Part shown: one piece after another, positions 1 to 6,690 of the stretch
Layout: every line of letters begins with the position of its first letter
Position numbering within the stretch: the first letter of the stretch is position 1
Source: Pseudomonadota bacterium
Lineage (GTDB): Bacteria; Pseudomonadota; Gammaproteobacteria; Burkholderiales; Gallionellaceae
NCBI GenBank assembly: GCA_021782995.1
Contig: JAJXUI010000013.1
Span: 1 to 64,000, forward strand
Direction of reading: 5' to 3'
DNA length: 64,000 nt
Program-made: the position numbers and the translations under genes
Notes under the pieces: model-generated
What the model saw: the letters and a program-made list of their open reading frames with translations, nothing else
What the model was told of the DNA's origin: nothing
Databases searched by the model: none

Positions 1-2
1 AA

Positions 3-716
3 CTGGGCATGAAGCTGGACCCGGAAACCGCAGAGCCGATCGCCAGCATGAAAGGCTTGCTCGGCAATGTGCCGGAGGCGCGCCTGCTTGATGAAATGCT
101 CAAGCTGCTGATGTCCGGTCATGCGGTGGAGTGCATCAAGAAGCTGCGCGCAATGCATCTGCACCACGGCTTGTTGCCGATGCTGGATGTGATCCTCGAG
201 CAGCCCATGGGCAAGAAATTCGTGATGCTGGCACTGGAAAATACCGACCAGAGATTGCGCGAAGACAAACCTGCATCTCCCGCCTTCCTGTTTGCCGCGC
301 TGTTGTGGCATGAAGTGCTGAGCCTGTGGAAATCCCAGCTGGATGCAGGCAAGCATGCGATACCTGCACTGCACCTGGCGATGGATGCCGTGTTGCACAA
401 GCAGCGCCAGCAACTCGCCATTCCGCATCGGCACGATGCGATCATGAAGGAAATCTGGCTGCTGCAGCCGCGCTTCGAGCAGCGCGCAGGACACAGGCCG
501 TTGCGCATGCTGGAAACGCCGCGTTTCCGTGCGGCCTATGATTTCCTGATGTTGCGTTGTGCCAGCGGCGAGTTGCCGATGGAGCTTGGCGAGTGGTGGA
601 CAGAATTCCAGGAAGTCTCCGCTGAAGAACGTGCAGAAATGCTCCAGCCGGAAAAAGGCCCGAAGAAACGTCGCCGTCGTTCCCCGCGCAAAACCGCCAG
701 GCCGACCACTGCCTGA
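3..716 (+). CDS. pcnB: Poly(A) polymerase I, C-terminal part (5' end outside window)
   Basis: The frame is open to the left edge, so only the last ~237 residues are visible. Poly(A) polymerase I adds 3' poly(A) tails to RNAs and promotes their decay. The visible part has the motif ARLLDEMLKLLMSGHA, typical of the RNA-binding helical domain that follows the nucleotidyltransferase core of bacterial PcnB. It ends in a very basic tail (KKRRRRSPRK) like the Arg-rich C-termini of betaproteobacterial PcnB. The catalytic domain lies outside the window. folK follows after 9 nt, the usual pcnB-folK order, which supports the call against the related CCA-adding enzymes. Confidence 0.9.
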   Translation: MGMKLDPETAEPIASMKGLLGNVPEARLLDEMLKLLMSGHAVECIKKLRAMHLHHGLLPMLDVILEQPMGKKFVMLALENTDQRLREDKPASPAFLFAALLWHEVLSLWKSQLDAGKHAIPALHLAMDAVLHKQRQQLAIPHRHDAIMKEIWLLQPRFEQRAGHRPLRMLETPRFRAAYDFLMLRCASGELPMELGEWWTEFQEVSAEERAEMLQPEKGPKKRRRRSPRKTARPTTA

Positions 717-725
717 ATCCGCTGC

Positions 726-1205
726 ATGACCCACATCGCTTTCATCGGCCTCGGCAGCAACCTGGAAAATCCGCAAGCGCAGGTCACCCACGCCATGCAG
801 GCACTGGATACCCTGCCGGGTGTCAGTCTGCTGGCAAAATCTTCGCTGTATCGCAGCGCGCCGGTGGGTTACCTTGACCAACCCGATTTCATCAATGCCG
901 TGGCCAAGGTGCAGACCACGTTGCCGCCGATTGCATTGTTGCAGGCCATGCTTGCGCTGGAGCAGCAGAATGGCCGCACCCGCGAATTCCTCAATTCCCC
1001 GCGCACGCTGGACCTCGATGTGTTGCTGTATGATGACCTGCAGCATCACGAGCACGGCCTCACCGTGCCACATCCGCAGATGCACAAACGTGCCTTCGTG
1101 CTGCTGCCGCTGCTGGAAATTGCACCGGAGTGCATCATACCCGGCGTGGGTCGTGCGTCAGATGCAATGCAGCATTGCCGCGACCAGCAACTGGAGAAGC
1201 TGTAA
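726..1205 (+). CDS. folK: 2-amino-4-hydroxy-6-hydroxymethyldihydropteridine pyrophosphokinase
   Basis: HPPK transfers pyrophosphate from ATP to 6-hydroxymethyl-7,8-dihydropterin, the step before dihydropteroate synthase in folate synthesis. The 159-residue protein has the usual family length. Visible hallmarks are the N-terminal FIGLGSNLENP, the YRSAPVGYLDQPDFINAV block, and the signature RTLDLDVLLYDD with the paired Asp residues that bind Mg-ATP, followed by PHPQMHKRAFVLLPL. The gene sits 9 nt after pcnB. Its stop codon shares one base with the start of the kinase gene, indicating translational coupling. A second folate gene, nudB, is at 49515. Confidence 0.95.
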   Translation: MTHIAFIGLGSNLENPQAQVTHAMQALDTLPGVSLLAKSSLYRSAPVGYLDQPDFINAVAKVQTTLPPIALLQAMLALEQQNGRTREFLNSPRTLDLDVLLYDDLQHHEHGLTVPHPQMHKRAFVLLPLLEIAPECIIPGVGRASDAMQHCRDQQLEKL

Positions 1206-1846
1206 TGGCCTTCGACAAATACCAGTACATCGTGGTGGAAGGGCCGATTGGCGTGGGCAAGACCAGCCTCGCACAGAAGCTGGCTGATCATCTTGGTGTG
1301 GAACCCATGCTGGAAAAGCCGCAGGAAAATCCCTTCCTCGAAAAATTCTATGTCGACCCGCAGCGCCACGCGATGTCCACGCAGCTGTTTTTCCTGTTCC
1401 AGCGCATCAATGAAATTCGCGACCTGGCGCAGCTGGACATGTTCCGCACCCGTACCGTGTCCGATTACCTGTTTGAAAAGGACGCACTGTTCGCGCAGAT
1501 CACATTGAGCGAGGATGAATTCAAGCTGTACCAGCAAATCTACCAGAGCCTGGCGCCGAAGCCGCCGGCGCCGGACCTTGTCATCTACCTGCAAGCTTCA
1601 TCCAGTACCCTGCTGGAGCGTGTGCGCCGCCGCGGGCGCGATTACGAAAGGCAGCTGGGCGAGGATTACCTGAAACGGCTGGGTGAAAGGTATGGTGAAT
1701 TTTTCCATTACTACGAAGCCGCGCCCATCCTGATGGTCAACAGCGAACACCTTAATTTCGTGGATAATGCGGAGGATTTCCAGCTCCTGCTCGACCGAAT
1801 TGAAAATATGCGCGGGGCGAGAGAATTTTTCAGCATGGGAGGTTAA
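1205..1846 (+). CDS. Deoxynucleoside (deoxyadenosine/deoxycytidine-type) kinase
   Basis: This 213-residue protein belongs to the dNK/thymidine-kinase-2-like family, which phosphorylates deoxynucleosides for dNTP salvage. It shows an N-terminal P-loop GPIGVGKTS, a QLFFLFQR helix that lines the nucleoside pocket in the family, and the Arg-rich LID segment LERVRRRGRDYE near residue 140. The start chosen is the ATG that overlaps the folK stop (TAATG); a longer in-frame extension to 1130 lies inside folK and is unlikely. The substrate (dA, dG or dC) cannot be read from the sequence. Placement between folK and panB is common in betaproteobacteria. Confidence 0.88.
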   Translation: MAFDKYQYIVVEGPIGVGKTSLAQKLADHLGVEPMLEKPQENPFLEKFYVDPQRHAMSTQLFFLFQRINEIRDLAQLDMFRTRTVSDYLFEKDALFAQITLSEDEFKLYQQIYQSLAPKPPAPDLVIYLQASSSTLLERVRRRGRDYERQLGEDYLKRLGERYGEFFHYYEAAPILMVNSEHLNFVDNAEDFQLLLDRIENMRGAREFFSMGG

Positions 1847-1884
1847 GATTCCTCGACTACAGGGGAAAATCTTGGCATCTCAAT

Positions 1885-1920
1885 TCCCTCTCCCTCCGGG
1901 CGAGGGTTAGGGTGGGGGAG
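1885..1920. repeat. REP-like hairpin (CCCTCTCCC...GGGCGAGGG type)
   Basis: A short palindromic sequence of the widespread CCCTCTCCC-tcc-GGGCGAGGG type, followed by TTAGGGTGGGGG, lies just after the deoxynucleoside kinase gene. Such intergenic elements are common in proteobacterial genomes. It is immediately upstream of a larger dispersed repeat. Confidence 0.6.
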
Positions 1921-1965
1921 CAAGTGTGGAGGTAATGGCTGACAAAGTTGCGGAAGCTTGGCGAT

Positions 1966-2246
1966 TGCCGGGGGTAGCCCGGCAGCTAGTCACTTTTTTG
2001 CTTCGCCAAAAAAGTAACCAAAAAAGGCGACCCCAGCTCCACCATCCCTTCGGGATTCCTTGCGTTGCTCGAATGATCAGGCGGCTGCGGAACTCGCACG
2101 AACCGCTTCGCGTCCACGTGCTCAAACAGTCGTGGTTTCGACATAACCTAAAGGTTAGTCTCCACCGCAACAAGTCACTTTGTGCCATGTTGTCGCCGAA
2201 ACCTCCTGACCATTCTGTGCTACTCAGTGGTGGAGATGGGGAATGG
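1966..2246. repeat. Dispersed repeat, copy 1, with conserved hairpin
   Basis: This stretch resembles two further copies at 52271-52499 and 52602-52822. Shared blocks are GGCGACCCCAG, ATTCC-TG(C/T)GTTGCTCGA, TGATCAGGCGGCTGCGGAAC and GTGCTCAAACAGTC. At 1989-2018 it forms a stem-loop with loop GCTTCGCC. Compared with copy 2, this copy has about 55 extra bases near 2135-2190. It fills the 500-bp gap between the kinase gene and panB. Short reading frames cross it, but none has a credible start or known product. Confidence 0.75.
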
Positions 2247-2346
2247 GTACGTTGTTTCATGTGCAGCGGAATATTCAGAAACTCGGAAATATATATTATC
2301 GAACGGTAGAGGGAAATCGTTCAAAATGACTTACTGGAGACAGCAA

Positions 2347-3138
2347 ATGACAATGAACCTGAGCCAGATCCGCAGCCTGTACGAAAAGGGCGAAAAGCTC
2401 ACCACGCTCACCTGTTACGATGCCACCTTTGCCCAGGTGCTGGAGCAGGCCGGGGTGGAAATTTTGCTGGTGGGCGATTCGCTCGGCATGGTGCTGCAGG
2501 GCCACAACTCAACGCTGCCGGTAACGCTGGACCAGATGGCCTACCATGTGGAATGCGTCGCACGCGGCGCGAAACAGGCCTTCATCGTGGCCGATATGCC
2601 TTTCGGCACCTCGCAGGTAAATCCCGAAAAAACATTTGAGAATGCCGCACGCCTGATGGCGGCCGGTGCGCACATGGTGAAGCTGGAAGGCGGCGAAGTG
2701 ATGGCCGACACCATCGCCTTCCTGACACAGCGCGGCATTCCGGTGTTTGCACATATCGGCTTGACACCGCAATCGGTCAACCAGCTCGGTGGCTACCGTG
2801 TGCAGGGCAAGGACAACAAGGCGGCGCAGCAACTGTTGCGCGATGCGCATGCGGTGGAACAGGCCGGTGCCGGCATGCTGCTGCTGGAAGCCATTCCTGC
2901 AACACTGGGTGCAGAGATCACCGCGAATGTGAATATTCCCACGATAGGCATCGGCGCCGGCAAGGATTGCTCCGGCCAGGTGCTAGTGCTGCATGACATG
3001 CTGGATATCTATCCCGGCAAGAAGCCACGCTTTGTGAAGAACTTCATGGCAGGCTCGGCAAGCATTGCCGAGGCAGTTGGCAAATATGTGAAGGAAGTGA
3101 AGGCGGGGTCGTTCCCGGCGGCGGAGCATTGTTTCTGA
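2347..3138 (+). CDS. panB: 3-methyl-2-oxobutanoate hydroxymethyltransferase
   Basis: PanB transfers a one-carbon unit from methylenetetrahydrofolate to alpha-ketoisovalerate to give ketopantoate, the first committed step of pantothenate synthesis. The chosen ATG follows a GGAGA site by 6 nt and gives 263 residues, like the E. coli enzyme; an in-frame extension to 2182 runs into the repeat and is rejected. Visible family blocks are [23 protein letters not shown] (Mg-binding Asp), [28 protein letters not shown] with the catalytic Glu, and [20 protein letters not shown]. panC and panD follow, separated by an unrelated low-GC gene. Confidence 0.96.
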   Translation: MTMNLSQIRSLYEKGEKLTTLTCYDATFAQVLEQAGVEILLVGDSLGMVLQGHNSTLPVTLDQMAYHVECVARGAKQAFIVADMPFGTSQVNPEKTFENAARLMAAGAHMVKLEGGEVMADTIAFLTQRGIPVFAHIGLTPQSVNQLGGYRVQGKDNKAAQQLLRDAHAVEQAGAGMLLLEAIPATLGAEITANVNIPTIGIGAGKDCSGQVLVLHDMLDIYPGKKPRFVKNFMAGSASIAEAVGKYVKEVKAGSFPAAEHCF

Positions 3139-3299
3139 GGTAACTATTCTTGGTCACTAGGCTACATTCTGGGATGTGACTTTGCTTAGAGCTCATCACT
3201 AGCACGAACAGAATTTATTCATATTTTTTCGAGAATATCTATTGGCAAGTTTGTTCGGTGAAAATAATGCATTCCAAACTTGTTAACTCTGGAGGAATT

Positions 3300-4283
3300 G
3301 TGATTAGCAAGAGGAGATTAAGAGTGGATATGAAGAGCATATATTTGGGATTCGCATTTATCGCGGTTATTGCTGTTGCAATCTATACGTTTTGTAACCG
3401 AGATTCTGATCGAGTACTACTTTCGTTCTCAACTGCTATTGTGATTGCTGTCTTTGGATTTATTGTAAACGAGGCGATTTCCAATAAGACTATAAAATTC
3501 TCTAAAGAATTCCCTGTTGCTGTATTTTTTGAATTACCGAATTACCAACCTCTATTTATCCGCCTCCCATATTCATGGGATCTTGGTATGTGTATGCAAA
3601 GTATTAAATCAGCAGATCGACTTAATTCTGCCCAATCTCAGATTGATCTTGAATATGCTCAAAATAAATACTTTGAAGCGTTGCAATACATTGTAATAAA
3701 GGACATATTTCAACAGTTTAATAACGGTTGGGATACGGAGACAAAGCGCATCATCGCACCAAGTGGCGAAATGCTAAGTACTAAATATGGCAAGGAAAGT
3801 GGTAAAGAGATAAATTTCGCCAAGTTCATACAACAAAGTATTCCAAACAATTACTTTGTCAAATCGAATCCGCTTATACCGGTGCTGCAACTGCTATCCG
3901 ATACGTCAATTTTCCCTCCTGATACTGACATCAAAATTACCTTAGAGGGGGATCATTCATTTTTAATATTTTTGGAGACAAAGTACATCTCAGTTGCTGT
4001 AAAGCTGTCTAAATTGTTACTAAGTCCAGGCATTGGAGAGTACGCAAGGATGTTTCCTGCGCATACTGCTCATGGTCATGATGCGGGTACTGCAACTTAC
4101 ATGATGAGTGTAAGCGTAGAACAGGCTGTTCTTCTAAATGGAAATCCTGAAATGAAAAAGCATAGAAAATGGGCCGACACTCTGGTGACTATGCTAGATA
4201 GTACGTTTAATTTTGAGCGTATAAGGGAGGAGCACCTAAAGCAATATCAGTTATTTGGCTCACAAGCGATTATGGGATGGTAG
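3300..4283 (+). CDS. Hypothetical membrane protein, low GC, function unknown
   Basis: I do not recognise this 327-residue protein. The start chosen is a GTG four bases after a perfect GGAGG site (3291-3295); an upstream GTG at 3258 and an internal ATG at 3330 are alternatives. The N-terminus has two hydrophobic segments, about residues 14-30 (YLGFAFIAVIAVAIYTF) and 37-55 (LLSFSTAIVIAVFGFIV). The remaining ~265 residues look soluble and have no catalytic motif I can name. The gene and its flanks are clearly AT-richer than panB and panC on either side and use many A/T-ending codons. This suggests transfer into the pan cluster. Confidence 0.75.
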   Translation: MISKRRLRVDMKSIYLGFAFIAVIAVAIYTFCNRDSDRVLLSFSTAIVIAVFGFIVNEAISNKTIKFSKEFPVAVFFELPNYQPLFIRLPYSWDLGMCMQSIKSADRLNSAQSQIDLEYAQNKYFEALQYIVIKDIFQQFNNGWDTETKRIIAPSGEMLSTKYGKESGKEINFAKFIQQSIPNNYFVKSNPLIPVLQLLSDTSIFPPDTDIKITLEGDHSFLIFLETKYISVAVKLSKLLLSPGIGEYARMFPAHTAHGHDAGTATYMMSVSVEQAVLLNGNPEMKKHRKWADTLVTMLDSTFNFERIREEHLKQYQLFGSQAIMGW

Positions 4284-4396
4284 TATGAAAGAATCTAAAT
4301 TGATGTCGCTATGGCTTTGAGTCCGTTCTCCGTTGTGCTTTGACTGAGAGACTGCTCATGTCGCTGATTCCCGTTATTTTGTATATGTACCTAGCA

Positions 4397-4472
4397 AGTA
4401 GGTTGGGTTGAATGAAATGAAGCCCAACTGCTTTTTTGTTGTTGGGCTTCGCCAGGCTCAGCCCAACCTACA
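4397..4472. repeat. Double palindromic GTAGGTTGGG repeat before panC
   Basis: The sequence contains GTAGGTTGGG(T) ... AGCCCAAC ... GTTGGGCT ... AGCCCAACCTAC, that is two inverted pairs of the common bacterial 'GTAGGTTGGG' intergenic repeat. The outer arms can pair across about 75 nt. It ends only 14 nt before the panC start, so a transcript entering panC would carry it in its leader. A shorter copy is at 52230-52262. Confidence 0.7.
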
Positions 4473-4486
4473 AATTACAGACAACC

Positions 4487-5326
4487 ATGAAAAATGAAAT
4501 GCAAATAATCCATTCCGTTTTCGAACTCCGCCAACGCCTGGCCACTGAGCCAACAGTGGCATTTGTCCCGACGATGGGCAATCTGCACGAGGGCCATCTC
4601 GATCTGGTGCGCATTGCGCGCGAGCATGGGCGCTGTGTGGTGGTGAGCATTTTTGTGAATCCGCTGCAGTTCGGGCCGAATGAGGATTTCCACAAGTACC
4701 CGCGCACCTTGCAGGCGGATTGCGAGAAATTGCAGGGCTTGGCGGATGTGGTATTTGCACCGGCGGTACCGGAGATGTATCCGGAGCAGCAGACGATGTT
4801 TGTGGAGCCGCCGCCGGTTGCCACCGAGTTGTGCGGCGCGTTCCGTCCCGGCCATTTCCGCGGGGTGGCGACGGTGGTGATGAAGTTGTTCAACATCGTG
4901 CAGCCGCAGGTGGCGGTGTTTGGCAAGAAGGATTACCAGCAGCTGGCGATCATCCGGCAGATGGTGGCGCAGTTCAATTTGCCGATCACCATTATCGGTG
5001 CGGAGACGAAGCGTTCCGCAGATGGCCTGGCGTTAAGCTCGCGCAACCAGTATCTGGCGGAAAACGAGCGAACCGAGGCGGCTTTCATGAATCAAATGCT
5101 TAAGGGCATTGCGCAGGCCATCAAGCAAGGTGAGCGCGATTTTGCGCGGCTGGAACAAGACGCCATGCAGACACTTGAATCTCGCGGCTGGCAGGTGGAT
5201 TATGTGGCCATCCGCGGGCAGCAAAGCCTGCTTAGGCCGGAACCGGGCGAAAAAGCGCTGGTGGTGCTGGCAGCGGCAAAACTGGGAATGACGCGACTTA
5301 TTGATAATATTGAAGTTTTTCTTTAG
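4487..5326 (+). CDS. panC: Pantothenate synthetase
   Basis: PanC condenses pantoate and beta-alanine with ATP to give pantothenate via a pantoyl-adenylate. The 279-residue protein has the nucleotidyltransferase HIGH-type motif in [16 protein letters not shown], then [32 protein letters not shown] and a KMSKS-like [11 protein letters not shown]. The ATG at 4487 is taken as start. ATG 4499 ([12 protein letters not shown]) matches the usual PanC N-terminus equally well, and neither has a strong ribosome site. The product uses ketopantoate-derived pantoate (PanB) and beta-alanine (PanD). Confidence 0.95.
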   Translation: MKNEMQIIHSVFELRQRLATEPTVAFVPTMGNLHEGHLDLVRIAREHGRCVVVSIFVNPLQFGPNEDFHKYPRTLQADCEKLQGLADVVFAPAVPEMYPEQQTMFVEPPPVATELCGAFRPGHFRGVATVVMKLFNIVQPQVAVFGKKDYQQLAIIRQMVAQFNLPITIIGAETKRSADGLALSSRNQYLAENERTEAAFMNQMLKGIAQAIKQGERDFARLEQDAMQTLESRGWQVDYVAIRGQQSLLRPEPGEKALVVLAAAKLGMTRLIDNIEVFL

Positions 5327-5388
5327 TCGTTGAAATTTTAGGTGTTCAATTCAATATTAGGGCTTTAGTACAAGCATCTGTGATGCTC

Positions 5389-5417
5389 ATACTACAAGAA
5401 CCTCTACGAGGTATAAT
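5389..5417 (+). promoter_or_regulatory. Possible panD promoter
   Basis: A perfect TATAAT hexamer (5412-5417) lies 76 nt before panD. The -35 region at the usual distance (ATACTA) is poor. The separation from panC by 166 nt and the terminator after panD suggest panD has its own promoter. Confidence 0.35.
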
Positions 5418-5492
5418 TCGCCCCCGTTAGAAGTTGATTGCAAAATCTTGTGTATAAAGTCGTTTTGCTTCAACGATGAGGAGATATAAATC

Positions 5493-5873
5493 ATGTTGAG
5501 AACCATGCTACAAGCCAAACTGCACCGGGTGCGCGTGACGCAGTCCGAGCTGCACTATGAAGGCTCATGCGCCATCGACGATGATCTGCTCGATGCGGCC
5601 GGCATCATGGAGTATCAGGCAATCGATATCTATAACGTCACCAATGGTGAGCGTTTCTCCACCTATGCCATCCGCGCTCAGCGCGGCTCGCGCACGATCT
5701 CGGTGAATGGTGCCGCTGCGCACAAGGCCAACCCCGGCGACATTCTGATCATCGCCGCGTTTGCCACCTATAACGAGCTGGAGTTGCACAAGTACAAGCC
5801 GAAATTGGTTTATGTGGATGAGCATAACAATATCATCGACCAGCGCGACAAGATTCCGGTACAAGCTGCATAA
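5493..5873 (+). CDS. panD: Aspartate 1-decarboxylase precursor
   Basis: PanD makes beta-alanine from aspartate for the PanC reaction. It is translated as an inactive pro-enzyme that cleaves itself at Gly24-Ser25, turning Ser25 into the pyruvoyl cofactor; that site is intact here (HYEGSCAID). The 126 residues match the family length. [20 protein letters not shown] is the conserved core that includes the Asn-Gly-Ala-Ala loop. A GAGGAGATA site precedes the ATG. The gene is monocistronic by appearance, with its own terminator. Confidence 0.96.
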   Translation: MLRTMLQAKLHRVRVTQSELHYEGSCAIDDDLLDAAGIMEYQAIDIYNVTNGERFSTYAIRAQRGSRTISVNGAAAHKANPGDILIIAAFATYNELELHKYKPKLVYVDEHNNIIDQRDKIPVQAA

Positions 5874-5890
5874 TTGAATTGAAGCAAAGT

Positions 5891-5917
5891 AAAAGCCCGC
5901 ATCTGCGGGCTTTTTTG
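5891..5917 (+). terminator. Intrinsic terminator after panD
   Basis: AAAGCCCGC-atct-GCGGGCTTTTTT: a strong GC stem followed by a T run, 17 nt after the panD stop. Confidence 0.88.
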
Positions 5918-5934
5918 TCTGAAAGGATATTGTC

Positions 5935-6621
5935 ATGGGTGAAAAATATTTCAGCAAGCAGACTTTCGATTTCCTGAGTGAACTGACCGATAACAACGAC
6001 CGCGCATGGTTTGAAGCCAACAAGCAGCGCTACGAGGATTTTGTGCGAACACCGGCGCTGGATTTTATCGAGGCGATGTCGCACCACATGCCGGCCATTT
6101 CGCGCCACTTTCTGGCGCAGCCGAAGAAGGTGGGTGGTTCGTTGATGCGCGTGTATCGCGACACGCGATTCAGCGGCGACAAGACGCCTTACAAGACCAA
6201 TATCGGCATCCAGTTTCGCCATGAGATAGGCAAGGACGTGCATGCGCCGGGCTACTATCTGCACATTGAGCCGCATCAGTGTTTCTTTGCAGCGGGTGTG
6301 TGGCATCCGGATGCGGATGCACTGTTCAGGATACGCACGTTCATGGTGGAGAAAAGCGAGAAGTGGCAGCCGGTGTTGCAGGACAAAGCTTTCAATAAAT
6401 TCTTTGCGCTGGATGGGGACTCGCTTTCGCGCGTGCCGCGCGGGTTTGCGAAGGAGCATCCGCTGGCGGAAGATCTGAAACGTAAAGATTTCATCTGCCT
6501 CGCTGCCTTGGGCCGTAAAGAGGTGGTGTCGGGCAATCTGCTGGAATTGGCGGTGGAGCGATACCGGCAGGCGGCGCCGCTGATGAAGTTTTTATGCGAT
6601 GCGCTTGAATTGCGATTCTAA
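5935..6621 (+). CDS. DUF2461 family protein
   Basis: The 228-residue protein matches the DUF2461/TIGR02453 family, a conserved bacterial and fungal family without an established function. Visible hallmarks are the N-terminal FDFLSELTDNNDRAWFEANKQ segment, the YRDTRFSGDKTPYKTNIG block around residues 77-95, and HIEPHQCFFAAGVWHPD. No signal peptide or membrane segment is seen, so it should be cytoplasmic. It lies alone between the panD terminator and the convergent sensor kinase. Confidence 0.85.
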   Translation: MGEKYFSKQTFDFLSELTDNNDRAWFEANKQRYEDFVRTPALDFIEAMSHHMPAISRHFLAQPKKVGGSLMRVYRDTRFSGDKTPYKTNIGIQFRHEIGKDVHAPGYYLHIEPHQCFFAAGVWHPDADALFRIRTFMVEKSEKWQPVLQDKAFNKFFALDGDSLSRVPRGFAKEHPLAEDLKRKDFICLAALGRKEVVSGNLLELAVERYRQAAPLMKFLCDALELRF

Positions 6622-6660
6622 ATATTCAATATAATCAATATATTATATTGAATTCATTTT
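6619..6660. repeat. AT-rich boundary repeat with 12-bp palindrome
   Basis: ATTCAATATAAT-caatat-ATTATATTGAAT (6624-6653) is a perfect inverted repeat between two convergent genes. It shares TAATCAATATATTATA with 15013-15053, and similar AT-rich stretches recur at other gene borders in this window. Confidence 0.6.
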
Positions 6661-6690
6661 GCTTGTTCGGCCGCTATTGAGGCCGCTTCA

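Noticed and set aside
1907-2260. 117-codon minus-strand frame in the dispersed repeat, with a similar frame at 52200-52433
   Set aside because: The peptides resemble each other only because the DNA repeat does; no ribosome site, and the hairpin covariation argues for a structural element. Such frames are commonly mis-annotated as proteins.
2182-2346. N-terminal extension of panB
   Set aside because: Extends into the repeat and has no family similarity; ATG 2347 has a good ribosome site and gives the standard length.
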